Source: Edaphochlamys debaryana (lineage: Eukaryota; Chlorophyta; Chlorophyceae; Chlamydomonadales). Taken from it: DNA of 64,000 bases. The translations under genes and the position numbers were made by a program. Shown here piece after piece: positions 46,425-57,179 of the stretch. Position 1 is the first letter of the stretch, and each line of letters opens with the position of its first letter. Below the pieces are notes generated by a model. That model saw only the letters and a program-made list of their open reading frames with translations, ran no database searches and was not told the origin of the DNA. The DNA lies in assembly GCA_016858145.1 (NCBI GenBank), contig JAEHOE010000158.1, forward strand, positions 124,001 through 188,000, read 5' to 3'.

Positions 46425-49004
46425 ATGGCAGCTGCTGCTACCGCTACGCCAGCGACAGACCATGAGCGGGCTGCGAAGCGCCCGCGACAAGGAGATGTTG
46501 ACCTTCCAGAGGCTCTCGCCTCTACGCCAGAGCTCGCTGCTGTGAAGGGTGCTGGGAGCCAGCTAGGGTATGCACAAGCACAGCTGGCAGCGACTGAGGC
46601 CCTCTACGCGGCGTACCAGGTACGCAAGGGCATTTCGCGGACAGAGAGCTGGGCCGGTTTGCTGAGGCACCAGCGCTTCATGCATCTGCAGGAAGAGCTC
46701 AAACTGCTGCGGAAAGGGCTCGCTGCGACCAAGCGGGAGCACTTGCGGAGCGGGAGACCGCTGTGGAGGGAGGGCGCATCGGCACCGGTGCGTCCTGCTA
46801 CTTGGTGCTTCCTGGCAGGCATTTGCTAGTGCTCATGGCAAGCCCCTCGCGAGCCCGAACCGAATTTTGTGTTCCGTCCTCCCTGCATCCCTCCCTCGCT
46901 GCCATCCCCAGCCCCCACGCGGCCACCGCACCGCCGAAGATGCCGACCCAGACCAGGAGCCCGCGACCTTCTCGGACATCGAGGAGGACGTGCTGCTAGC
47001 GGATGACGCCGACGCAGAGGAGCCGGTGGCGGGGGCCGGGGCGCACGAGCCAGCAGTCAAGGCAGAGCCGGGGGCGGCGGGGCAAGCGGGCAGGGCAGAA
47101 GCAGGAGGGGCGTCGCCCGCTGCCGTGGCGTTGGAGGCGAGGCGGCGGAGGCTCATGGCACTGGAGGCGACCTGCAGTGCTGTGGCTCAGGACGACATGG
47201 AGGCGCAGGGTGGGTGGGGTGGGTGGTGGTCAGGAAATGGATTGGTGTGCGGGCGGAGGGAAGGGCAAGACCCGAGTGCAGTGAGTGTGAGGGTGGCCGT
47301 GACAGCTACAGGGATGCGGGGTTAGGGAGGCAAGGGGCAGTCTGGGGCGGTGAGTCGAGCCCTGGGACTCGGTTGTCGTGCAGCCTCCAGAGGCGGGCGG
47401 TACGCGTGCACTCGTAGGCTCAGGCCGATGCAGTTAGAAGTCCCCAAGACAGGAGAGCTGCCACCTACCACCCACCAAGCCCTTTCCATTCACACGTCGC
47501 TGCCTCACCTCCCTCCATCCCTTCCCAAACCCAATCCCCACGCCCTGCCCAGGCGCCGTGGCGTGCCTAGCCGGCCTGACCGGCAAGCACTACCTCCGCA
47601 GCATTGTGGTGTCGCTGGGGAGGGCGACGGAGTCCAAGGGTGACGTGGACATCGACCTCACACCCGAGGAGGCGGAGCAGCGGCGGCGCGGGCGGGCCGC
47701 GCAGGAGGGCGAGGCGCGAGGCGACGCGGAGGGCGAGGCGGCGGGAGCGGGCGAGGGCGAGGGCGGACAGGTGCGACGCGGGTGAAGCAGGGCGAGCAGC
47801 GCAACCCGGGAGTTGGGATTGTAGCAGGGCCCTCAGTGCCATGACGGGATAGGGCCCTGGCCATCGCGGCTGTTGCGGAGGGACTTAACTTGAGGCCGGG
47901 CGGCGCTCGTCATAACACGTCAGCGTTTCCCAAGGGGCAGGGCGGGGTGCGGCCATGGCCAAAAGGCCCGTGGAGAGGGCCCGGCCGGGTGGGAGCGTGG
48001 CGGAACCCGGTGGGTGGGGCGGGACCTGGCCACCGCTGCCGTAGCGGAGGGGCGCAGCCTGCGGCCGGAGGACGTCACTCAGATCAGGTGTTCTAGGCGT
48101 GGGCCTGAGGTCTAAGGCCTGAGGGTCTCGGTCTCGGGGAGCCTGTGACGCCGGCCCTCGCTCTTACCAGCCCCGGCCCTGCTGCCCATTTCACAATGCA
48201 CAGGCGGGGGGCTCCGCCTCCGGCCGGCCGCGCGTGTCCCGGCGGCAGGCGCTGATCCGCCTGGACGCGGACGGCGTGTTCCGTATCATCAACACGGGCC
48301 GCCAGGAGCTGGCGGTTAACGGGGTCAAGGTGAGCACTTGTGGTACAAGAGATAGCGGCGGTCAGGGAGATGGTGGCGGTGAACGGGGCCAAGGGGAGGG
48401 ACGCGAGGGCGCAAGCTGCGAGCGGGAGGGTGAGATGGCGGCAGCAGGATGGCGCATGGCGGCAAGGGGGCTTTACGGGGGCGGGGGAAGGGTGCTGAGG
48501 GAACGCAAGGGCTCAGAAGGCCCTGTGCGGCAGAAAGTCACAGAGCCTGGCAGGGACCGGGGAGTGTGGGTTGGGAGGCACAGGGCGAGGGAGCAGGGCG
48601 GGCAGGGTGTTGCGTGGCAGCCGATGGCGGCAGCGGGTCGGAAGGGCTGCGCCGGACCGGCAGGCACTTGAGGAAGGTGGCCAGCGGGGAGGCGGGGGAG
48701 TGGCTAGCGCACGCCCCGAGTCGGGGGAGCGTAGGCGTCTGTTGCGGAGCCTGGGCTGGGGCCCAGGCGTCGCACCTCGTGCCCCGAGCCCCTTGCCGCC
48801 TGCCACCCCCTGCCCCCACCCCCGCTCCCAACCTCAACCCCTGCCCCTACCCCCACCCCCCTGCCCCCCCAGGTGCCCCAGAACCACACGCTCCCCCTGC
48901 CCCACCTGGCCATGGTGACCGTGGCGGACCTGGCGCTGATCTTCATGGCCAACGGCGCCGCCGTGCAGAGGGTCGTGCGGCGCTCGGGGGCGCTCGTGCT
49001 GTGA
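46425..49004 (+). CDS. MCRS1-like protein with C-terminal FHA domain
   Basis: Five-exon model, 378 aa: 46425-46787, 46912-47209, 47553-47770, 48204-48329, 48873-49004. N-terminal part: KRPRQGD basic patch and a helical segment (FMHLQEELKLLRKGLAATK). An acidic FSDIEEDVLLADD (about 136-148) matches the short conserved motif before the FHA region of microspherule protein 1. The FHA domain (about 225-378) shows VVSLGRATESKGDVDIDL, SRRQALIRLDADGVFRI, NTGRQELAVNGVK and LALIFMAN. An Ala/Glu/Gly insert (about 255-295) interrupts it between the GR and SRRQ motifs. In animals and plants MCRS1-type proteins sit in INO80-type chromatin remodelling complexes, and in animals also in the NSL acetyltransferase complex; the FHA domain binds phosphopeptides. 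Nuclear localisation is inferred. Confidence 0.85.
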
Positions 49005-49774
49005 GGCCGCGCGTGCGGAGCGTGCGGAGCTCCCGCCCTTCGCACCCCACGGCCCAGGGTGTGGCTGCGGCGGAGGCGTGGCGGGTGTGGGGTGCAGGTG
49101 TGGATGAAAGGGCAGCCGCGGCCGGGGGGGAAGTGGAGGTGGCAGGCGGTGGTTGCCTGCGGCTTGGAGCGGAGCAGCTGGGAGTAAGGTGTCTGGCCGG
49201 CTCGAACTCGGGAAGTTGGGAATTGCTCGCAAGAGCTGAGGGCGCCCGGGGCTGAGTCTCGTGCGCGGGCGACCGGAGCCTTGTGTGGGCGATGGTATTG
49301 GGGCGGTGATTGCGGCACCCACGATGGCGTTGGTGAAATGCTTCTTGTACCGTCAGAGCGCCTTGACTTTCCTTGAGCACGGACGGGCCGGAGGCAGGGT
49401 TTGTCCGGACCGGCGCTCTCTCGCAAAGGCCTTTCCTCTTGCATGCTCTGCCTGGATCGGCGAGCTCCGCAGGGGGCCCAGCTCAAGGGGGCATATGCAG
49501 GGCCAGTGTGTAGCCAGGACAGCCCATCGTCACTTGGCTCGGCCGTGTCGGCAGCTCCCAGACCTACGCCCCGTTGTCTAAAATAACCCCCACTTGCCTC
49601 GCATTTCCGGCTGGTGCGCCAGCCCAGGCTAGCTGCACGTTGCTTTGACCCCCCCCTGCCGCAGCACCATTCACTACCGCCAAAACAGGCACATCTGGAC
49701 CCCCAGCATCCAGCTTCACAGCGCAGAGCGCACACTCCAAGCATGTCAGCAGCATTCCGTCATGTCCGTGGTGA
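49005..49774. other. Convergent intergenic region
   Basis: Holds the 3' UTRs of the MCRS1-like gene (+) and the aerolysin-like gene (-). No exon or clear TGTAA motif is seen. Confidence 0.5.
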
Positions 49775-51805
49775 CTAGCCGCGGTACACGAGCCGGGCCC
49801 CGTCGGGCAGGCTGCACGCGGACTGCTCCGTCAGCCGGCAGCCGTTGTAGGTCATGTTAAGATACTTCATGCCGTCGCCGAACTCGCGCTGGCAGATTGC
49901 GTAAGGGTTGTCACCGGAGGCCAGAGTGAAGACGCGCTCCCCTCTTGCCGGCGAAGGGGTGGGGGTCTGGAAGGAGGAGGATAGGTGGGGCCACGTTAAC
50001 GGAGGGCCAAGCTTCAGCCCCGAAGCTGGGTCGACGGTGCGTGCACCGAGCGCACCTGCTGAGGTGTGGGGGGCGCGGTCGGCGTTGGGCGGTTGGGAGT
50101 CACCTGATAGGGCAGGTGGGATAAGGAAGATTGCAGGAATGGAGCCCCAATCCACTCAGATGGCTGGGCCCTTGTTGTCAGGGGTACCCGCGCCTCTGCA
50201 TCCCCTTGTCGTTGTGCATCCGAATGTCATAAACCAACAGATGCCCTTCTGTACGGTCTACTGTACCCCCGCAGACACTACTCACCGCCCTGACAGTCCA
50301 GCCGCCGCTGCCGCCGCCGTCGCCGCCGCCCGCCTTGAGCCCAGACCATCCTGGGCCCAGCCCGCCGCCGCCTGCCCTGACCACCTCCAGCGGGGTCTTG
50401 CTCTGGATCACGGTGGGGGAGTACAGCTTCACTGAGCCCACGCTCAGCGTGATCTCTATCATGGCTGTGTAGACGTAAACTGGGTCCCTGCGGGCGCAAG
50501 AGTGTTGGCCAACCAAGCAATGGTGAAGCAAGGCTTAGGAAACGGGGGCATGACGTCATCACGTCAAAGAGGCAGGATTCGCAAGACCCAGCGCTTGGGT
50601 CCAGCTTGGGTCCCGCCGGACAAGCCGGAGAGCTGCGGTGGGGACAGCCCCGCCGCCCCCACCACCCCCACACACAAAGGTCTGCTGGAGCTGTGGGAGC
50701 GACACTCACCCCGCCGCACCGCCTCCGGCACAACGCCCCCTTGCTTGCCTCCTTAACGAATCCCACTCTTTATTCATCCCCGATGCGCCACCGCCACACG
50801 TACCTGGCAGTGACGTGAATGGTGTCCTCGACCTCCCCGTACTTCCGCTCCGTCGAGAAGGCTGTGTTCTTGATCTTGAGGGACGTCTCGGCGTCTGCCT
50901 GCACGCCCATGCCCTTCCAGGCGCCGTCGGCGTGGGCCTTGATGGTGCTGCTGTGCTCGTGGACGACCTCACTGCTGACGCTGCTCTCCCAGCCAAACTT
51001 GACCTGAAAAGCGATCAGATGGGGGCAAGGATTGGTCTAACGTGCATACCTGGTCATGCGTGTGGACCCCCCTGCGTGGATGAGCCCACGTCTCGGGCAG
51101 GAAAGGGCGGCAGCGCGTACACCGTGCCCTGATGCTAAGGCGACGCCGGCCGGGTGCATGCCCGTTTGGAAATGTTGGGCTTCGTGGAACCCGGGGGCCG
51201 GGGGCCTGGGCGCTGAGGCATGTCGGAGACGGGGGAGAAGCACCCTAACCGACCAGGCCATTCTGTGCCCCCCATACGCGCCCACCTTGTACGTCCGGTT
51301 CATCTCACAGCCGCCGTCGAAGAGGCACAGGGCGTGCAGTGACGGGGTCACGTTCTCCACTCGAACCTGGGGGCTCGAGTACTGGTGGGTTGCCCCGTTC
51401 GCCAGGAAGATTGCGCCCGTGTCCTCGAGAGGGTGGGTGATCCTATAGCGAAAGCGGGCGGGAGCCGGCATGTGCGGCATGTGTGCTCCTCAGCAACAGT
51501 AACGCGACGGGAGCAGCGAGCGCCAGCGCTAGCCAGCGCCCGCTTAAGCCCCGTCATGAGGGCACCTCGGGTTGGCATCGGTGGGCCAAGAGCCCAAGAC
51601 GTGTGGGGTCGGGAGCGAGCGGGCGAGACACTCACTTTATCTTCAGACCCCAATGGTCAGCCGCAGCTTCAACGTGCTGAGTGCCACCAGGGGGAACTTC
51701 GTATCGCTGATTGTGTGCGCTGTAGATCAGGTCCGCGTTGTTGTAAGTGCGGACGATGATGTTGGAGCGGGAGTTGTTGACCACTTTGCCATTGGCGTTG
51801 CCCAT
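49775..51805 (-). CDS. Putative aerolysin/natterin-like beta-protein, unknown function
   Basis: Five-exon minus-strand model, 306 aa: 51805-51636, 51442-51286, 51003-50804, 50487-50286, 49966-49775. There is no signal peptide. The start MGNANGKVVNNSRSN has Gly2 and could be N-acylated, though residue 6 is Gly, not Ser. Residues 25-110 are beta-rich (YEVPPGGTQHVEAAADHWG; QYSSPQVRVENV). Residues 110-215 show long amphipathic strands with alternating Ser/Thr and hydrophobic residues (WESSVSSEVVHEHSSTIKA; AETSLKIKNTAFSTE; DTIHVTAR, then DPVYVYTAMIEITLS). This is the pattern of the pore-forming module of aerolysin/ETX-MTX2/natterin-type proteins. A Gly-rich spacer and a Cys-containing C-terminal segment (AICQREFGDGMKYLNMTYNG) faintly recall DM9/DUF3421. 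The fold call is inference from pattern; many such proteins are not toxins. Confidence 0.5.
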
Positions 51806-53608
51806 CGTCACACGCTAGCAGCTGCAAGGATTCCTTTGCAGGTGGCTCCCGGGTCGCGGGACAGCAAGTAGACAGCAAGTGTTCTGGCAAGTATGTATGT
51901 GCAGAGAACAGCAAGCTGTGCTATGGGCGCTAGGGTGCTCGTTTGGCTTAAAGCTCCGCAATTGATAATCCTTGGTGCGAGGGCGACTTAACGGACGATC
52001 GCGTACCTGGCCGGGCCCGAGGCCCGCCGTGGCCCGCGGCCTTAGGCAGCTTCGCGGGCTGACCAATACTAAAGCCTGCACCGTAATTGTGTACGGGCCT
52101 GACGAGGTATAAAAGGACGCAGAAAGCAAGGCAGTGCGCATGCCTGAGCGCGAGCCGCCGGCGACCGACTTGACAGACATCGAGCACTTCTTCCCAGGTA
52201 GGGCTGGGGGCTGGGACAGGAGGCTGGGTGTCGTCACCAGGATCTGGTGTCACACCCGCTGGCAAACTCGAACCAACTCCACCAGGACAGCTCAATAGGT
52301 ATGAAGAGAAGGGTGCTCTCAGGCAGTCCGCGATGCCGGCGTGCCCCCGGGTCCAGCTGCAGAGCGGACGAGAGGAGTCTAGGCCATGGCCAATGCCTCA
52401 GCCGCTCGAAGACACCACGCGCACCGCGCCAACCAGGAGGTCTTCCCTGAGCATCCAGCAAGTGTCAGCCCTGAACAACCGTGTCCCCAGACCTCGATGG
52501 GGGCAGAGCAGCAGGGCATCAGGTGGGCAGCAGGGGGGCAGGGGCCCTGCCAGTCCGGCATGACGAAGGCTTTGAAACTGATTGTTACACCATCCATTAC
52601 AGTCTCTTGGGCTCTTGCCCACCTCTTGACCTCTCTTGACTGGTGGGGCAGGACAGGAAGTGTGGTCCCCGTCCGCATGACCGAGAATCCGATGCTAGCT
52701 GTCATCATACCCGGCGCCAATGCGGCATGCATGGAGAGCGCATCACGGGGCCTGGGACGTTGGTTGCAGATTGACCTTACACACTTCTGCACCGACGACA
52801 GCTGGGCCTGCAGGCACCCGGCGCCCGGCGGCCTGGCATCGCCCCAAGAGTGGCATCGCCCCATCCTCGCCACTCTGCTTCGCATCACACCACCCCGCCA
52901 TCATTCCTCCACCTTACCCCTACCTAAACTATGCAACATTCTTCACTTCCACTGCGGGTGCCGACCATCAAAGCCCTCCACGCCAGCACGCGTGCCCGCA
53001 GCAAAGCCGGCCTTGCCTGCAGCTGGGTTGGAGGGGCCAGACTGCACGATCCTGACCAGCTGCTCTCCAGCGACACGCCCAAACGCACTGCCAACGGTCT
53101 GCTCCGAGCCGTTCTGATAGGCCCTGGTTCCCATCCTGGGATGTTCCTTCAGGTCGTGGGAGTCCGGCGTGAACTCGCGTGCAATGTCCATCGCTGACGG
53201 TGGTGCTTCCTGTTTGTGAGTTGAGCACCTCAGAGCTCACTCCAAATCAGCTTAAGCAGCGTCCTTATACTGTGCACAGTATGTTACTGTGGGCCCATCG
53301 GATTGAGAAGCAAAGAAGCCAACATTGCATTACCGGGCCTGTCCGGGCCTGTCCGGGCCTGCGCGTGCATGCCGTACAGCTGTCAGATGGGGCTGGGGAC
53401 CTCAGGCCCGGGGCCGCGGGCGCTCAGAGGGATGTCGCTTCAGCAATCCCGACAAGTACATCGCGCCAGGTGCTCGCAACTCACGCACGCTTTCGAGTCA
53501 CCTTACGACCCACTGCAGAGCACTTCAGAACTCAAGTCAGGCGCAGCTGCATCCCTTCTGCTGCTGCGAGGCCTCGGCTCCTATCTCGGTCTGTGACGAG
53601 CGAGCAGG
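51806..53608. other. Divergent region between the aerolysin-like and caspase-YEATS genes
   Basis: Starts with the shared upstream region. A TATA box (tataaaa) lies at 52108-52114 on the plus strand. A possible first coding exon at 52140-52197 (MPEREPPATDLTDIEHFFPG, donor gtaggg) follows. The rest, about 1.4 kb, is probably the first intron or intronic and 5' UTR sequence of the protease gene. A minus-strand open stretch at 53191-52943 reads protein-like but lacks support. Confidence 0.4.
52108..52114 (+). promoter_or_regulatory. TATA box upstream of the caspase-YEATS gene
   Basis: tataaaa in a ggtataaaagga context. The distance predicts a transcription start near 52138-52145. That is right at the ATG at 52140, so that ATG may not be the one used. 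Confidence 0.5.
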
Positions 53609-56216
53609 ATGCAGCATCCACACCGCCCACGGAAGGCGGTTGTGATTGGGGCCAGCAACTACTCAGATAACCCGTTGCCTGGAGCAAGGAACGTAAGCCG
53701 AACGCTGCTGGCGACGTGCGAAAGATCCGTTTGAACGGAGAGTTGCAATTGCGTGTGGTTCTGTATCAGCGCGTAAGAGCACCGTCGGGGACTGACGAAC
53801 CTATTCGCAAACATTGCAGGATGCCGAAAACATGTACTCGAAGCTCATCAACGAGTGCGGGTTTCGTCAGGCGGACACCCATCTGCTAATTGACACGCCA
53901 CGCCGGTCTGTGCTTGCCGCGCTGCAACGGCTGATCGGCGGCATGGGTAACAACGATGTCGTGCTGGTCTTCTTCTCCGGACATGTGAGCGGGCGGGAGG
54001 CAGGGCCTCGAAGGAGGGGCAGACAGAGTTGGGGCCGCGTTCTGTGGGACCCGGGCCGAGACATGGCCCCTGGGCTGATCCAGATCTGCAATCATCATGT
54101 CTGGGGCCGTGTGCATCCCTTCTGCCCCAATCCTCCGGACATAGCCGGGGCTGTTTCATCGATGCTGGGGTTGCGATAAGTTCCAAAAAGCCCTATTACC
54201 TAACGAGCACTGCAAGTCGGCGGGCGGCGTTGATCTCACATCCTTCTGACCGCGTGCCCCGCGGGGTGTCCTTGCCGTGGCAGGGCGCCGAGCGGGGCGG
54301 GACCAACATCCTCTGCACCGTGGACGGTGACACCATCAACATAAACTCAGTGAGTGCTGGCAGCCTGCTGGGCGTCATACTTGGCCAAGGCAGCCTGCTG
54401 CGTGCTGCCCGGCGTGCACGGCAAGCCAAGCTGCGTACCAGCCAGCAGGGGCTGCAGGGCCCACATTCCATCCCCACCTGCCTTTTCCTGTGTGCAGGAC
54501 ATCCTGGAGCCAATCAACCACAGGGCCAACAATGCCATCGTGGTGCTGCTGCTCGACTGCTGCAGGTGCGCACACGGGCTCGACTTCGTAAGGGGTGCCT
54601 TGAATGCCGTGGGAGCGGTGGACGGAGCAGGGCGTGTAGGCGTTCGTGTTCTGCCGGCATTGGGCGGGACCCGAACGGCAGGGAAGTGCGAGCAAGGGCA
54701 AGCAATGCAAGGGCGCGCGCGGGTCCAGTCCGCCTGGGAAGGCCGCCCGCTGTTACATGACAGATAGACGCACGCACATAGTAAGCCAGGCAGGCCAGGG
54801 ACACTGAGAGTCGAGCGCACTTGCTTGTTGGCCGCCACCCGTGACCCCCAACTAAATGTGCGTGCGGCCAACTTCAACTTCACCATAGGTTCAACGAATC
54901 CGATCCCACGTTCAAGACCAGGAGCGCCGCAGGGCAGCAGGTGCTGGTTCAGCAAATGGCGGAGCGCATGCAGAGGGCTGCGGACAGCCACACGCGGACC
55001 TTCAAGGGAAAGAACCAGTTCCTGATCGGCTACGGGTGAGGCGGCGGCACTCAGCCTACCTGGGCGGTGTTGCACGCGGGCGGTGAGGCTCTGGGGAGCC
55101 CAGCATGCACAGCATGCACAGCAGCTTCAGTTGGGCGGGTACGCACAAGGCACTTCACCTCAAGCCTGCATGCTGACCTCGCCCGCCCTCCGTTGATCGA
55201 CTGATGCTGCCGTACGTAGGTGCGACCCGGGCAGCGTTTCCGTGGAGAAGAACCATGAGGGCGTCTTCACCTCGAGCCTGCTCAAGCACATCGGCAGGCC
55301 GAGGCCGATCCAGTTGATGGCGCTGGATGTCCGCCGGGACGTCATTAGCGAGCAGACCCAGCGGTGCTGGTTCAACGACTCGTGAGTGCACGGCATGCCT
55401 GTCTGGGGGTCTGGCTTGAGGTGCTGGGCTGCTGGATGGGGTGCTGGCTTGCCTGGGGTGCTGGGGTACTCGCTCAGCTGGCACGGCCTGGGGTCCTTGA
55501 AGGAGGATCGGGTAGATCGGGTACTTGGGCTGGGACTGGGGGAGGGCAGGGGGAGGGTGCAGGCTCAGGCGGTACCAGGTTAAAGATGCCAAGTCAGGTG
55601 GCTGGCTGACACATTCCCTCCTACCTCCTTCCTCCCGCTGGGCAGAACCACGGAGGAGTTCTCGCTGTCGTGGACGGGCGGCGGCGGCGGCGGAGGCCAC
55701 GTCCAGCCGCAGGCTGCGCAGGCAGTTGCGCCGCCGCCGCAGCAGGTGATTACTGGCGGATCCTGCCGCTCTGCTTTGCGTGCCTAGCGTCATTCTCTCC
55801 CGCCCAAAAACCCTGCTTACGGCTCACGTGCGCGCATGCATTCGATGTACGCCCAGTAACCCTAGTCACCCCGCTCGTGCTACCTTACTTCCTCCCAGAG
55901 CAAGGTCCTGGACCTGACCTACGGCAACACGTGTGCCTTCGAGCACGACAGTCAGCGCTGGCGCTGGAGCTTCTACATCACCGGGGCGGCGCAGCAGTAC
56001 ATCAGCCACGTGGATATCGAGCTACACCCCACCTTCGACCCGCCCGCGTTCACGCTGCACGATAGGCCGTTCCAAACGATCGGCTACCTGGGGTGGGGCA
56101 CGTTTCCCGTGGAGGCCAGGGTCCATTTCACGGACGGGAGGCAGATGGACCTGGAGTGGACGCTGCGCTTCGAGGAGGGCGGCGCCTCCAGAACCATCAG
56201 GGTGAACCTGGGGTGA
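53609..56216 (+). CDS. Caspase-like (C14) protease fused to a YEATS domain
   Basis: Eight-exon model from the ATG at 53609, 369 aa: 53609-53692, 53820-53984, 54284-54349, 54498-54565, 54889-55035, 55220-55381, 55646-55745, 55899-56216. Seen: RKAVVIGASNYSDNPLPGARN (first beta strand of the C14 fold), DAENMYSKLINECGF, VVLVFFSGHG (catalytic His83) and NAIVVLLLDCC (catalytic Cys126 or 127). GVFTSSLLKHI and IQLMALDVRRDV, p10-like elements, follow. After a Gly-, Pro- and Gln-rich linker (about 240-264), residues 265-369 match a YEATS domain: WRWSFYITG, ISHVDIELHPTF, PPAFTLHDRPFQTIGYLGWG, FPVEARVHFTDG. The protease half suggests metacaspase/orthocaspase-type cleavage. YEATS domains read acyl-lysine in eukaryotes; in bacteria and algae some are part of signalling fusions. 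A further 5' exon (52140-52197) is possible. A TGTAA lies at 56784. Confidence 0.82.
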
Positions 56217-57179
56217 CGAGGGGGAAGGATAGCAGCGCAACAATCATTCGGCTCTGCCGTGGGGTTTGGAACCGGCGGATGGTTGCAGCGGGGCTGAAGG
56301 TGACTGGGACAAGTGCATGGTTGGAAGTGTGAGCTGGATGGGGGGCAATGCATGCGCGCGCCTGGTACGTCTAGTTTCTTCTCTTGGGGCTTGGGTTCGG
56401 TGCAGTGCAAGGTTGGGGCTCACGGCAGGGCATGAGAAGATGAGCAATCCAGTATGCATGCTAGACACCAGATTGGCTTTGAAGGCAGGGGAAGTGGGGG
56501 ACAGGGAGCGAGCGAGGAAAGAAGGGTCGCTGGGCTTGGCAAGGCTCCACTCAATCAAGTGTCAGAAGCATCCAAATTGATACGGGGGTGAAGTAGGTTA
56601 CCGACCTGCTGCAGGACGGAGGGGGCTGCGCTGCGAAGGCATGGCTTCTGCACCCACAGGTGGGGCAGTTGGGGTAATCCACAACGGGGTGAATGGGGCC
56701 CCTCGGTTTGGCTTTATCGGGATTGTGGGCAGGGCCCAAGGGCGGGAGCGCGCCCTCCACCGCAGCAAGGGGCCCTCGCGCTCTGTAACTAAAAACCCTG
56801 GAGCAGCCGTCTCCCAGAAGCAATATGAATATAACACCCCGAAACCTCGCAACCCCTGGAGCTAGCGCATGTACATGTCCGGTCGATACACGAGGATACA
56901 CAGGGGGCCGGGGACTCAGCCCCAGAAGAGCTACAAGCGCCGGGAGGCACTCGGCAGTCAGATGCCTCTAATTTGTCTGGGCAAGAATTATCTCCACACA
57001 CGTGCAGCGCTCGGCAGACTCTTATCGCCTCTCATCTCGTATAGGCATATATCAAAGCGTCCCTCCCCTCATGTACGTAGTCTCTCAAGCCATGGTGGCG
57101 GGTCTGACCAACCCGCCCTCCTTAACCCACGCCAGGGGTAACCCGGCGTTAGATATTTCTATTTCTATTTCTACGTCTC
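56217..57179. other. Convergent intergenic region
   Basis: 3' UTRs of the caspase-YEATS gene (TGTAA at 56784-56788) and of the monooxygenase-like gene on the other strand. No exon is visible. Confidence 0.5.

Noticed and set aside
52140..52197. MPEREPPATDLTDIEHFFPG as a certain first exon of the caspase-YEATS gene
   Set aside because: The TATA box at 52108 would start transcription almost at this ATG, and the only phase-compatible acceptor near 53600 is weak. Kept only as a possibility.
52943..53191. Minus-strand open stretch starting MDIAREFTPDSHDLKEH
   Set aside because: It reads protein-like but has no splice partner, recognisable domain or clear neighbour. It overlaps the presumed 5' region of the caspase-YEATS gene.
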